Positions 7,672 to 16,296 of a stretch of DNA of 27,900 nucleotides are shown here, piece by piece (positions within the stretch are counted from its first letter, which is position 1; each line of letters opens with the position of its first letter). The stretch covers positions 1 through 27,900 of the forward strand of contig QGUZ01000035.1 in NCBI GenBank assembly GCA_003242605.1, read 5' to 3'. This stretch comes from Actinomycetota bacterium. Lineage in GTDB: Bacteria; Actinomycetota; Actinomycetes; Streptosporangiales; Streptosporangiaceae. Made by a program: the position numbers and the translations under genes. The notes under the pieces are model-generated. The model was given only the letters and a program-made list of their open reading frames with translations. It was not told the DNA's origin and did no database searches.

Positions 7672-8471
7672 GGGCCGACGTCCGGCACGCCGTACGGCTG
7701 GCGCGGCTCGACCTGAAGCTGCTCGGCCGCAACCAGACCGCGCTGGTGAACGTGGTGCTGCTGCCGCTGCTGATGGCGTGGATGTTCTCCCGGATCATGC
7801 CCGAGGGCGCGACCACCGCGGGCGTGCCCGCCGAGCTCTTCGTGCTCACCGGCGTGCCGGGGCTCATGCTGTGCTTCGCCGTCTTCGTCAACCTGGTGAA
7901 CAACTTCACCGCGCGGCGCGAGGAGCTCGTGCTCAAGCGGCTGTACGGCGGGCTGACCTCGCCGGCGGCCGTGTTCGGCGGCGCCGCGCTGAGCGCGCTT
8001 CTCGTCTACCTCGGCCAGGTGGCGCTGCTGGCGATCTGGATCGTCCGGGTCGAGGGCGGCTCCGCGCCCGCGAACATCCCGCTGCTGCTGCTCGCCTCCG
8101 TGCTCGGCGCGGCGGTGATCACGCTGCTCGCGGCCGCGTTCTCCGGCATCACCCGGACCGCCGAGCTCGCCCAGGTGACGGTGCTCCCCGTGCTGCTGGT
8201 GATGCTCGTCGGCGCGCCGCTGTTCGTGCCGGTGGCGCAGCTGCCGGAGCCGCTGCGCGTGCCCGCCGAGGTCGTGCCGATCACCCCGGTCGTGGAGATC
8301 ACCCGGACCGCCTTCCTCGGCGCCGACCACGTCGGCGGGCTCGGCGAGCCGCTGAGCGTCGCGGGGCAGTGGGCCGCGGCGCTGCCGTCGCTGGTGATCC
8401 TCCTCGGCTGGCTGGTCGTCGCGGCGCTGCTCGCCCGGTGGCTGTTCCGCTGGGACGCCCGGCGCGGCTAG
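7668..8471 (+). CDS. ABC-2 type exporter, permease
   Basis: 267 aa, starting at the ATG that overlaps the ATPase stop. About six hydrophobic segments are seen: residues 24-42, 52-78 (LFVLTGVPGLMLCFAVFVNL), around 100-122, 135-157, 165-185 (LPVLLVMLVGAPLFVPVA), and the C-terminal LVILLGWLVVAALLARWLF. A conserved cytoplasmic motif FTARREELVLKRLYGGLTS lies between helices 2 and 3, typical of ABC-2 permeases. It should dimerise and work with the preceding ATPase. The kinase gene follows about 205 bp later. Confidence 0.93.
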   Translation: MRADVRHAVRLARLDLKLLGRNQTALVNVVLLPLLMAWMFSRIMPEGATTAGVPAELFVLTGVPGLMLCFAVFVNLVNNFTARREELVLKRLYGGLTSPAAVFGGAALSALLVYLGQVALLAIWIVRVEGGSAPANIPLLLLASVLGAAVITLLAAAFSGITRTAELAQVTVLPVLLVMLVGAPLFVPVAQLPEPLRVPAEVVPITPVVEITRTAFLGADHVGGLGEPLSVAGQWAAALPSLVILLGWLVVAALLARWLFRWDARRG

Positions 8472-8676
8472 CGTTGGGGCGCCATGGCAGGGTTCGATTC
8501 GACGGCGTTGACGGCGTGATCCGGGAACCGGCACGGAGACCGGCCGAGCGACCGGCCGATGCGCACGGACCGGCGGCCCCGGCGGGCGACGGGCGGCGCG
8601 GCGGAACCGCCCCCGGTGGGCGTCCGCGCCCGCGTGGTGGCCGCTCGGCCGGGGCGACCGGTCGCGGCTCGGCCGG

Positions 8677-9837
8677 GTGCGGCGGCTCACCTACTGGATG
8701 CTCACCGCCGGCGTGGTGCTCGCCTGGGTGGGACCGGCCGGGGCCGCGATCCAGGCCGCGATGACCGGCGAGCCGCCGGTCGTCCGGGTGGCCGTCCAGG
8801 CGGCCGGGCTCACCGTCTTCAGCGTCCTGTATCTGCGTGCGGTCCGCTCGGTGCTCGCCGGACGCGTCGCCACGAGGACGGTCGCGGCCGCCGGAGCGGT
8901 CACGCTCGCGCTGCTCGCCGGGCCGCACTCCGGGTACCTCTCGTGGATCACGCCCGGCGCGGCCTGGGCATCCCTCGCCGTGCTCGGCGTGAGCACCCCG
9001 GCCGCGGCCGTCGTCTGCGGCGCCACGACCCTGCTCGCTCCGATCGTCGCGCTGAAGGGGCTGCCCGCCCCGGCGACCCTGCTGTTCAACGCGTTGCTGT
9101 GCGTGCTGGTGCCCTGGTCGAACCGGTTCCAGCTGTGGCTGTGGGAGCTGGTCCGGGACGCCGAGGAGGGCCGCGAGGCCCAGGCGCGGCTCGCGGTGAC
9201 CGAGGAGCGGCTGCGCTTCGCCCGCGACCTGCACGACCTGGTCGGGCACAGCCTCACCGCGATCGCGGTGAAGAGCGAGGTCGCCGAGAAGCTCGCCCGG
9301 ACCGACCTGGCCCGGGCCGCCGAGGAGATGGCCGAGGTACGGCGGCTCGCCCGGGAGGCGCTGCGCGAGATCCGCGCCGCCGTGCGCGGCTACCGTACCG
9401 TCGACCTCGACGCCGAGCTGCGCAGCGTGCGCGCCGTGCTCGAGGCCGGGGGAGTCCGGTGCACGCTGAGCGTGGAGCCGGAGACCGGCACGGCCGGCCT
9501 GCCGCAGGACGTGACCACGCTGCTCGCCTGGGTGGTGCGGGAGGGCGCGACGAACGTGCTGCGGCACAGCAGGGCGGGCGTCTGCGAGATCGGCCTGACC
9601 GTGCGGGACGGAGGAGTGGTGCTCACGATGCGGAACGACGGGGCCGGGGCGCCGCCCGGGCCCCGGGTGCCGGACGCCTCGGCGGACGCCGCGCCCGGCG
9701 GCGAGGCGGAGCGGGGGACCGGGCTCGCGGGCCTCGCCGAGCGGGTCGCGTCCGCGGGCGGGGTGCTGCGGGCCGGACCGGCCGGCCGCGGCCGGTGGGA
9801 GCTGGCGGCGGAGATCCCGCTGCGGGGGACGACGTGA
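8677..9837 (+). CDS. Sensor histidine kinase, DesK/NarL type
   Basis: 386 aa. The N-terminal 145 residues hold four or five membrane helices without an obvious extracellular sensor domain, suggesting it senses the membrane itself or partners with the exporter. A linker helix leads to the HisKA_3 box with phospho-acceptor His186 in RFARDLHDLVGHS. The ATPase domain follows, with N-box REGATNVLRHS (Asn293) and G-box GTGLAGLAERV. The GTG at 8677 is the only usual start in this open frame, and its ribosome-binding site is weak. The frame stays open back to 8512, so a rarer upstream start is possible. The stop overlaps the next gene (GTGA). Confidence 0.9.
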   Translation: MRRLTYWMLTAGVVLAWVGPAGAAIQAAMTGEPPVVRVAVQAAGLTVFSVLYLRAVRSVLAGRVATRTVAAAGAVTLALLAGPHSGYLSWITPGAAWASLAVLGVSTPAAAVVCGATTLLAPIVALKGLPAPATLLFNALLCVLVPWSNRFQLWLWELVRDAEEGREAQARLAVTEERLRFARDLHDLVGHSLTAIAVKSEVAEKLARTDLARAAEEMAEVRRLAREALREIRAAVRGYRTVDLDAELRSVRAVLEAGGVRCTLSVEPETGTAGLPQDVTTLLAWVVREGATNVLRHSRAGVCEIGLTVRDGGVVLTMRNDGAGAPPGPRVPDASADAAPGGEAERGTGLAGLAERVASAGGVLRAGPAGRGRWELAAEIPLRGTT

Positions 9838-10427
9838 TCCGGGTGCTGCTCGCCGACGACGAGCACCTGGTGCGCACCGCGATCGCCACCCTGCTCGGCC
9901 TGGAGCCGGACATCGAGGTGGTGGCCCAGGTGGGCCGGGGCGACGAGGTCGCGGCCGCGGTCGCCGCCCACGACCCGGACGTGGTCGTGCTCGACATCGA
10001 GATGCCCGGCATGGACGGGCTCGCGGTCGCCGAGTCGCTGCCCGGCCGGGCCGTGCTCATCCTGACGAGCTTCGGCCGGCCGGGCTACCTGCGGCGGGCG
10101 CTCGCCGCCGGGGTGCGCGGCTTCCTGCCCAAGGACGCCTCCGCCGACGAGCTCGCCGCGGCGATCCGCAAGGTGCACGCGGGCGGGCGGCACCTCGACC
10201 CGGAGCTCGCCGCCACCGCGATGATGGCGGGCGAGAACCCGCTCACCGAGCGGGAGCGGGCCGCGCTCGGCCTCGCCGCGCGCGGCGCCTCGGTGAGCGA
10301 GATCGCCGCCGAGCTCCACCTCACCGAGGGCACCGTGCGCAACTACCTGTCGAGCGCGATGACCAAGCTCGGCGCGGCGAACCGCATCGCCGCGATCCGC
10401 GCCGCGCAGGAGATGGGCTGGCTGTGA
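9834..10427 (+). CDS. NarL/FixJ-type response regulator
   Basis: 197 aa from the GTG overlapping the kinase stop. The receiver domain has acidic residues ADDEH (8-10), phospho-acceptor Asp54 in VVLDIEMPGMDG, Thr in LILTSFG and Lys in FLPKDAS. The C-terminal LuxR-type helix-turn-helix is LTERERAALGLAARGASV, followed by IAAELHLTEGTVRNYLSSAM. It should be phosphorylated by the upstream kinase and control the exporter operon, perhaps through the palindrome at 6585-6600 (inference). It ends seven bases from the stop of the convergent LacI gene, with no visible terminator between. Confidence 0.95.
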   Translation: MIRVLLADDEHLVRTAIATLLGLEPDIEVVAQVGRGDEVAAAVAAHDPDVVVLDIEMPGMDGLAVAESLPGRAVLILTSFGRPGYLRRALAAGVRGFLPKDASADELAAAIRKVHAGGRHLDPELAATAMMAGENPLTERERAALGLAARGASVSEIAAELHLTEGTVRNYLSSAMTKLGAANRIAAIRAAQEMGWL

Positions 10428-10434
10428 CCGGGCG

Positions 10435-11439
10435 TCACGCCGAGTCCCGGATGATGAGCTCGGTCGGCAGGATCACCCGGTCGGTGGTGCGCTCCGACGG
10501 CGGGGTGAGCAGCAGCCGCACCATCGCGGTGGCCTGGTCGACGACCGGGTGGCGCACCGTGGTGAGCGGGGGATCGGTGTACTTCGCCGCCTCGATGTCG
10601 TCGAAGCCGACCACGGCCACGTCGTCGGGCACCCGGCGGCCCGCCCGGCGCAGCGCCTGCAGCGCGCCGATCGCCATCAGGTCGTTCGCGGCGAACACCG
10701 CGTCGAGCTGCGGATCGTCCTCGAGCAGCTGCCGCATCGCGACCGCGCCGGACTCCCGGGTGAAGTCGCCGACCGCGACGATCGACCGCCGCCCCGAGCC
10801 GCGCAGCGCCTCCCGGTAGCCGGTGAGCCGGTCCTGGCCAGCGATCATGTCCGGGGGCCCGGCGATCGTGGCGATGCGGCGCCGGCCGGTGGCGAGCAGG
10901 TGCTCGACCGCCCGGCGGGCGCCGCCCACGTTGTCGTTGTCCGCGTACGGCATCTCGACGTTCACCGCCGGCCGGCCGTACGAGACCACCGGCACCCCCA
11001 CGCGCAGGATCGCGGCCGGGAGCGGGTCGGCGGCGTGCATCGAGATGAGCATGACCCCGTCCACGTGCCCGCCCGCGATGTACCGCTCGATCCGGGCGTG
11101 GCTGCGCGGCGAGCTGGCGAGCATGAGCACCACCTGCTTGTCGGCGGCCTCCAGCTCCACGCTCACCGTGCGGATCACGATCGAGAACAGCGGGTCGTCC
11201 GAGAAGACCCGGGACGGGGGTTCCGAGGCGACCAGGGCGTAGGAGTCGGTGCGCTTGGTGACGAGGCTGCGGGCCGCCGAGTTGGGGATGTAGCCCAGCT
11301 CCTCGATCGCCCGCATCACCTGGGCGCGGATCTCCGGGGTGACCGTCGGCTGGCCGTTCACCACCCGGGACACCGTCGCCCGGGACACCCCGGCACGGGC
11401 CGCCACCGCCTCCAGTGTCGGTCGTCTCGTCCTGCTCAC
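10435..11439 (-). CDS. LacI-family repressor of the beta-glucoside operon
   Basis: 334 aa from a GTG at 11439 that overlaps the TGA of the beta-glucosidase gene (GTGA). The N-terminal DNA-binding domain (TLEAVAARAGVSRATVSRVV, then the hinge helix GYIPNSAARSL) is classic LacI. The rest is a periplasmic-binding-protein-like sugar sensor, with VDGVMLISMH, YGRPAVNVEMPYADNDN and DAVFAANDLMAIGALQALR. It is related in organisation to CelR/BglR of Thermobifida, which release DNA on binding cellobiose. The two perfect 14-bp palindromes at the operon promoter are its likely targets, so it would repress its own operon. The inducer is inferred. Confidence 0.94.
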   Translation of the reverse strand: MSRTRRPTLEAVAARAGVSRATVSRVVNGQPTVTPEIRAQVMRAIEELGYIPNSAARSLVTKRTDSYALVASEPPSRVFSDDPLFSIVIRTVSVELEAADKQVVLMLASSPRSHARIERYIAGGHVDGVMLISMHAADPLPAAILRVGVPVVSYGRPAVNVEMPYADNDNVGGARRAVEHLLATGRRRIATIAGPPDMIAGQDRLTGYREALRGSGRRSIVAVGDFTRESGAVAMRQLLEDDPQLDAVFAANDLMAIGALQALRRAGRRVPDDVAVVGFDDIEAAKYTDPPLTTVRHPVVDQATAMVRLLLTPPSERTTDRVILPTELIIRDSA

Positions 11440-12869
11440 CGCACTCCGTTCCGCCGGATCACGTCTCGATACCACAGCGCGCTGTCCTTGGGCACCCGCC
11501 GCTGGGTCGCATAGTCCACGTACACGATGCCGAACCGGGGGTGGTAGCCCTCGGACCACTCGAAGTTGTCCAAGAGTGACCATACGAGATAACCGCGCAG
11601 GTCGGCTCCTTCCTTGATCGCGGCGTGCGCGGCGCGCAGGTGGCCGTCGAGGTAGGCGATGCGATCCCGGTCCGGCACCCGGTCGCCGCCCGCGCCGTCC
11701 GGCACCACCTCGTCGTCGAACGCGGCGCCGTTCTCGGTGATGAGCAGGCCGACGCCGGGGTACTCGCGGGAGAGCCGGACGAGCAGGGAGCTCAGCCCGG
11801 TGGGGTCGATCTCCCAGCCGAGCGCGGTGACCGGGCCGGTGGGCGGCTCGAAGGACACGCCCTCGGTGCCGGGGAAGGCCGGGTTCGCCGGCTCGCCCGG
11901 CCGGGCCGAGACCACGGTCGGGTTGTAGTAGTTGATGCCGAGCAGGTCGATCCGCCGGTTGATCAGCTCGAGGTCGCCGTCGCGGATGTGGCCGAGCCCG
12001 GCGTGCCGCTCCACCACCGCGAGCACGTCCTCCGGGTAGGCGCCGCGCAGCGCGGGGTCGAGGAACTGCCGGTTGAGCAGGCCGTCCACCAGCCGGGCCG
12101 CGGCCTTGTCCGGCTCGGCGGCGGCGTGCGGCGGGGTGCGCACCGGGGCGAGGTTGAGGGTGAGCGCGATCTCCTCGGCCCCCGCCTCGCGGAGCGCGGC
12201 CGCGCCGAGGCCGTGCCCGAGCAGCAGGTGGTGGGCCGCCCGGAACGCGTCGGCCGGGCTGGTCCGGCCCGGCGCGTACCGGCCCGAGGCGTACCCGAGG
12301 AACGCGGCCACCCACGGCTCGTTCAGCGTGGTCCAGGTCCGCACCCGGTCGCCGAGCCGGTCGTACACGGCCCGCGCGTAGTCGGCGAACCGGTACGCGG
12401 TGTCCCGCGCGGGCCAGCCGCCCGCGTCCTCCAGCGCCTGCGGCAGGTCCCAGTGGTAGAGCGTGACGTACGGGGTGATCCCGGCCCGCAGCAGCTCGTC
12501 GACGAGCCGGTCGTAGAAGTCGAGGCCGCGGGCGTTGACCGGGCCGCGGCCGTCCGGCTGCACCCGCGGCCAGGCGACCGAGAACCGGTAGGCCCGCAGG
12601 CCCAGCTCGCGCATGAGCGCCACGTCCTCGGCGTACCGGTGGTAGTGGTCGCAGGCGACGTCGCCGGTGTGCCCGTCGCGCACCTTGCCGGGCGTGTGCG
12701 AGAACGTGTCCCAGATCGACGGGCCCCGGCCGTCCTCGGCCGCCGCGCCCTCGATCTGGTAGGCGGCGGTGGCCGCCCCCCACACGAAGCCGTCCGGGAA
12801 AATCACGTCGTCCTGGTCCTGGCCGGCGACGCTCGGCGCCGCCGACCGCCCCCGAGTCTCGGTGTCGAT
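11436..12869 (-). CDS. GH1 family beta-glucosidase, apparently with ATC start
   Basis: Intracellular retaining beta-glucosidase that cleaves imported cellobiose-like sugars. Family features from the ATC at 12869 (477 aa): FPDGFVWGAATAAYQIEG (24-41), YHWDLPQAL (138-146), acid/base Glu184 in TTLNEPW, nucleophile Glu379 in LLITENGA, and LVWSLLDNFEWSEGY near the C terminus. A strong GGAAGGAG (12884-12877) is followed not by ATG/GTG but by ATC-ATC, with the second ATC seven bases away. Alternative starts are ATG 12962, which overlaps the permease stop (ATGA) but would read through the ribosome-binding site and rare codons, and GTG 12806, with no good site but the whole catalytic domain (456 aa). 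The family identity is certain; the start is not. Confidence 0.93.
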   Translation of the reverse strand: MDTETRGRSAAPSVAGQDQDDVIFPDGFVWGAATAAYQIEGAAAEDGRGPSIWDTFSHTPGKVRDGHTGDVACDHYHRYAEDVALMRELGLRAYRFSVAWPRVQPDGRGPVNARGLDFYDRLVDELLRAGITPYVTLYHWDLPQALEDAGGWPARDTAYRFADYARAVYDRLGDRVRTWTTLNEPWVAAFLGYASGRYAPGRTSPADAFRAAHHLLLGHGLGAAALREAGAEEIALTLNLAPVRTPPHAAAEPDKAAARLVDGLLNRQFLDPALRGAYPEDVLAVVERHAGLGHIRDGDLELINRRIDLLGINYYNPTVVSARPGEPANPAFPGTEGVSFEPPTGPVTALGWEIDPTGLSSLLVRLSREYPGVGLLITENGAAFDDEVVPDGAGGDRVPDRDRIAYLDGHLRAAHAAIKEGADLRGYLVWSLLDNFEWSEGYHPRFGIVYVDYATQRRVPKDSALWYRDVIRRNGVR

Positions 12870-12958
12870 GATCGTTCTCCTTCCGTGAACGGTGCCCTGC
12901 GCGGGCCGTGACGGTGGCCGGGTGCGGCGCCCGCCCGGCGCGGCGGGCGGCCCGGCGG

Positions 12959-13852
12959 TCATCCCTTGACGGCGCCCTGCATGATCCCGCCGATGATGTG
13001 GCGGCCGAGCAGCGCGAACACGAGCACGAGCGGCAGCGTGGCGACCGCGGTGCCCGCGAGGCCGAGGGTGAAGTCCTGCACGTATCCGGCGGCGAGCTGG
13101 GACAGCGCCACCTGGACGGTGGGGTTCTCCGGGGTGAGCACGACGAGCGGCCAGAAGTAGTCGTTCCAGGCCGTCATGAAGGTGAGCATTCCGAGCACGG
13201 CCGCGGCCGGCCGGGCGATCGGCAGCACCACCCGCCAGAACAGCGCCCAGGTGCTCGCGCCGTCCACCCACCCGGCCTCGATCAGCTCGGTGGGCAGCGC
13301 CCGGGACAGGTACTGGGTCATGAAGAACACGCCGAACGCGCTCACCAGCGAGGGCACGATCACCGCGTACAGCGTGCCGGTCCACTCCAGCTTGATCATC
13401 ATCATGTAGAGCGGGATGATCCCGAGCTGGGTCGGCACCATCATCGTGGCGATGGTGAGCACGAGCAGCGCGTTGCGCCCGCGGAACCGCAGCTTGGCGA
13501 AGGCGAACCCGGCGAGCGTGGAGAACAGCATCACCGAGATCGTGATCGACCCGGCCACGATCACCGAGTTGATCAGCGCGAGCTGGAACGGCGCGGTGTC
13601 GAACACCCGGGCGACGTTGGCGAAGAAGTTGCCGCCGGGCAGCAGCGGCGGCGGGATCTGGGCGAGCGCCGAGTTGTCGTGCGAGGCGACCACCACGCTC
13701 CAGTAGATGGGGAACGCGGAGAAGAACGCCACCGCGATGAGCGTGAGGTAGGTGAGCGGCCGGGACGCGAACTCGCGCCAGGCGCCCCGCCGCGGCCGCC
13801 GGATCCGGGTCACCCCGGCGGTCGCCGGGCCGGGAATCAGTGCGTTCGTCAT
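12959..13852 (-). CDS. Carbohydrate ABC transporter permease (MalG type)
   Basis: 297 aa, starting at an ATG that overlaps the stop of the first permease (ATGA). Six membrane helices are expected. The EAA loop that contacts the ATPase is IEAGWVDGASTWALFWRVVLP (roughly residues 190-210). It belongs to the MalFG / CUT1 group for oligosaccharide import. No ATPase gene lies in the window; CUT1 systems in actinomycetes commonly share one MsiK-type ATPase encoded elsewhere (established for Streptomyces), which is the likely arrangement here. Confidence 0.95.
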   Translation of the reverse strand: MTNALIPGPATAGVTRIRRPRRGAWREFASRPLTYLTLIAVAFFSAFPIYWSVVVASHDNSALAQIPPPLLPGGNFFANVARVFDTAPFQLALINSVIVAGSITISVMLFSTLAGFAFAKLRFRGRNALLVLTIATMMVPTQLGIIPLYMMMIKLEWTGTLYAVIVPSLVSAFGVFFMTQYLSRALPTELIEAGWVDGASTWALFWRVVLPIARPAAAVLGMLTFMTAWNDYFWPLVVLTPENPTVQVALSQLAAGYVQDFTLGLAGTAVATLPLVLVFALLGRHIIGGIMQGAVKG

Positions 13853-14832
13853 GAGTCGAGCGACCCCCGCATCCGCCGGACGATCAGGAAGTTCATCCCG
13901 ACGACGAGCACGACCAGCAGGAACATCACCCAGGCCGCGGCCGAGGCGTAGCCGAACTCGAAGCTGCGGAAGCCCTGCTCGTACAGGTACAGGGCGAGGG
14001 TCTGGAACTGCCGGTCGGAGCCGCCGGTGGCCATGGCGCCCGCGCTCACCTGGGCGCCGAACAGCATCGGCTCGGCGATCACCTGCATCGAGCCGATCGT
14101 CGACACGATGACCGTGAAGATGATCGTCGGCCGGATCATCGGGATCGTGATGCTGCGGAGCTGCCGGAACGTGGAGGCGCCGTCGAGCGTGGCGGCCTCG
14201 TACAGCTCCCGCGGCACGGCCTGCATCGCGGCGAGGTAGATCAGCGCGTTGTAGCCGGTCCACCGCCACATGATCATCGTGGCGATCGCGGCGTGGCTGG
14301 TCGCGGTGCCCGCCTGCCAGTCGATGCGGCCGAACCCGAAGGCCTCGAGCACCATGTTGATCAGCCCGAACTCGCGGCCGAACAGCTGGCTGAAGATCAC
14401 CACGACGGCGACGACGCTGGTGACGTTCGGCAGCAGCAGGGTGACCCGGAAGAAGGTCTGCGCCCGCAGCGGCCGGTTGAGCAGGTGGGCGAGCCACAGC
14501 GCGAACAGCAGCTGCGGCACCGCCGACAGCACGCCGATCGAGAGCGTGTTGAACGCCGCGTTCCAGAAGTAGCCGTCGGCGAGCAGCTCGGCGTAATTGT
14601 CGAGGCCGACGAAGGTCTGCTCGTCCGACAGCAGGTTCCAGTCGTACAGCGAGACCCACGCCGTGTACGCCAGCGGGAACAGGCCGAAGGCGAAGAACAG
14701 CAGGAAGAACGGCGAGATGTAGGCGTACGGGGTGATCTTGGTGTCGAACAGGTGCCGGCGGGAGCGCCGGTGGGCGGCCGGGGGCGACCCTGCCGCCCGT
14801 GGCCGGGCCTCCGCCTGTACGGGAGCGGACAT
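13849..14832 (-). CDS. Carbohydrate ABC transporter permease (MalF type)
   Basis: 327 aa from the ATG at 14832, with GGAAAGGA upstream. A basic N-terminal tail of 35 residues precedes six membrane helices, the first being YAYISPFFLLFFAFGLFPLA. The EAA loop is LYEAATLDGASTFRQLRSITI. It pairs with the next permease as the transmembrane half of the CUT1 importer. Substrate specificity is not readable here; the neighbouring beta-glucosidase suggests a beta-linked glucoside. Confidence 0.95.
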   Translation of the reverse strand: MSAPVQAEARPRAAGSPPAAHRRSRRHLFDTKITPYAYISPFFLLFFAFGLFPLAYTAWVSLYDWNLLSDEQTFVGLDNYAELLADGYFWNAAFNTLSIGVLSAVPQLLFALWLAHLLNRPLRAQTFFRVTLLLPNVTSVVAVVVIFSQLFGREFGLINMVLEAFGFGRIDWQAGTATSHAAIATMIMWRWTGYNALIYLAAMQAVPRELYEAATLDGASTFRQLRSITIPMIRPTIIFTVIVSTIGSMQVIAEPMLFGAQVSAGAMATGGSDRQFQTLALYLYEQGFRSFEFGYASAAAWVMFLLVVLVVGMNFLIVRRMRGSLDS

Positions 14833-14850
14833 CGGTTTCCTTTCCGGCTG

Positions 14851-14885
14851 CGCGGGCCCGCGTGGCGTGCGCCGGCGGGCCCGCG
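14851..14885 (-). other. Stem-loop between the binding-protein and permease genes
   Basis: Perfect 10-bp arms CGCGGGCCCG (14851-14860) and CGGGCCCGCG (14876-14885), loop of 15, lying in the 78-bp gap between the binding-protein stop (14911) and the permease start (14832). In many sugar-import operons such a hairpin partly stops transcription or protects the upstream message, so the binding protein is made in excess. That role is inferred here. Confidence 0.55.
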
Positions 14886-14910
14886 GACGGCGTCTGGCGG
14901 ACGGCCGGGC

Positions 14911-16200
14911 CTACTTGATCTTCTCCACGTCCTTCAGCACCTGCTGCCAGGCCTCATCGGGGGTCTGCTTGCCCTGCTCGACCCGGGTGAGGCCGTTGCC
15001 GATGGCCGTGCGCACGTCGCCCTCCTTGGGGCCGAGGTGCTGCGGCTTGAGGTTGCGCGCCGCGTCGGAGAAGATCTTGCCGACCGGTGCGTTGTTGAAG
15101 AACTCCTTCTTAAAGTTCTGGATGTCCGGCTGGTCGTAGAGGGCCGGGATCGACGGGAAGTTGCCGGTGCTCTTGAACACCTTCGCCTGGTTCTCCGGCG
15201 AGGTGAGGAACATCACCAGCTCCGCGGCCTCCTTGTGGTGCTTGCCCTGCTTCGGCACGGTGAGGTGGCTGCCGCCGCTGTTGCCCGCGCCGCCGGGGAT
15301 CGCGGCGATGTCCCACTTGCCGGCCGCGTTCTTCGCCTGGTCCTGGATGTAGGCGGTCATCCACGCCGGGCACACCACGGTCGCGAACGAGCCCTTGGCG
15401 AAGCCGGTGTTCCACTCGGGGGTGAACGCGCCGATCTTCGCCGACAGGCCGGCCTGGATCATCTCGACGCTCAGGTCCCAGGCCTGCTTCACGTGCGGGT
15501 TCGTGGCGACGACGATGTTGTCGTTCTCGTCGTACACGCCGACCGGCGCCTGGCCGATGATCGCGCGGAAGATCTCACCCGGGCCGTCGAAGAACTTCGC
15601 CCCGTCCGGCGCCTTCTCGGTGAACCGCTTGCCGACCTCGATGTACTTCTCCCAGGTGGGCCAGAGCTTCGACACCTCGTCGCGGTCGCTGGGCAGCCCG
15701 GCCTTCTCGAACAGGTCCCTGCGGTAGCACATGGCGAGGCCGCCCACGTCGGTGCCGAGGCCGACGATGGTGGACCCGTCCTTGCCCAGGCCCTGCTTCC
15801 ACTTCCAGTCGAGGTAGTCCTTCTCGCGCTCGCCCGCGCCGTAGTCGCGCAGGTTGACGAACTTGTCCGGCTGCGCGGTGAACGAGCTGATGTAGCCGAC
15901 CTCGATCGCCTCCACGTCGGCCGCGCCCGCGCCGGTGGCGAGGCGCGCGGCGAGGTTGGTGTGGTGGTCGGCGAAGGCGGCCTGGCGCTCCTCGATCTCG
16001 ATGTTCGGGTGGGTCTTCTTGAACTCCTCGTACAGCGGCCCGAAGCCGAAGTCGCCGAACAGCCCGACGGTCAGCTTGATCTTCTCTCCGGAGGCCGCCG
16101 AGTCCTGCCCGCCGGAGCCGGATCCGCCGCCGCAGGCGGCGACCATGAGCATCGCGGCCGAGACGAGGGGGACCAGGAGCCGGGAACGCGATCTACCCAT
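14911..16200 (-). CDS. Sugar-binding lipoprotein of the ABC importer
   Basis: 429 aa from the ATG at 16200, with GAGAGGG upstream. The signal peptide MGRSRSRLLVPLVSAAMLMV ends in a lipobox VAAC, so the mature protein should be lipid-anchored on the outer face of the membrane. A Gly/Ser linker follows. The body is a family-1 extracellular solute-binding protein (KLTVGLFGDFGFGPLYEEFK, then PNIEIEERQAAF; AMCYRRDLFEKAGLP; GGAGNSGGSHLTVPK). It is the first and probably most highly expressed gene of the operon. An alternative further-upstream in-frame start would run into the operator and is unlikely. Confidence 0.95.
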   Translation of the reverse strand: MGRSRSRLLVPLVSAAMLMVAACGGGSGSGGQDSAASGEKIKLTVGLFGDFGFGPLYEEFKKTHPNIEIEERQAAFADHHTNLAARLATGAGAADVEAIEVGYISSFTAQPDKFVNLRDYGAGEREKDYLDWKWKQGLGKDGSTIVGLGTDVGGLAMCYRRDLFEKAGLPSDRDEVSKLWPTWEKYIEVGKRFTEKAPDGAKFFDGPGEIFRAIIGQAPVGVYDENDNIVVATNPHVKQAWDLSVEMIQAGLSAKIGAFTPEWNTGFAKGSFATVVCPAWMTAYIQDQAKNAAGKWDIAAIPGGAGNSGGSHLTVPKQGKHHKEAAELVMFLTSPENQAKVFKSTGNFPSIPALYDQPDIQNFKKEFFNNAPVGKIFSDAARNLKPQHLGPKEGDVRTAIGNGLTRVEQGKQTPDEAWQQVLKDVEKIK

Positions 16201-16240
16201 AGGGAACCCTCTCTGGGTGCCGTTGCAATCTTGATCATGA

Positions 16241-16254
16241 AGAGAGCGCTCTCT
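16241..16254. promoter_or_regulatory. LacI-type operator O1
   Basis: Perfect 14-bp palindrome AGAGAGCGCTCTCT, 41 bases before the binding-protein ATG and overlapping the expected transcription start. It shares the central GAGCGCTC with the CelR operator of Thermobifida (TGGGAGCGCTCCCA, established). Confidence 0.85.
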
Positions 16255-16257
16255 GAT

Positions 16258-16287
16258 AAGGTTGTGTGGAACTTTCATGGCGGTCAA
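16258..16287 (-). promoter_or_regulatory. Candidate promoter of the sugar operon
   Basis: Minus-strand TTGACC (16287-16282) with a weak AACCTT 18 bases downstream. The +1 would fall in O1, suiting simple repression. The -10 is poor, so the exact start is uncertain. Confidence 0.4.
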
Positions 16288-16296
16288 GGGTTGACT

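Noticed and set aside
8484..8519. 11-codon frame (begins MAGFDSTALTA) between the permease and kinase
   Set aside because: Too short to support, no ribosome-binding site, no sign of a leader-peptide attenuator.
10549..15900. Long plus-strand frames opposite the sugar operon, rich in Val, Arg, Gly and His
   Set aside because: They are antisense shadows of well-supported transporter, GH1 and LacI genes, with no family motifs or ribosome-binding sites.
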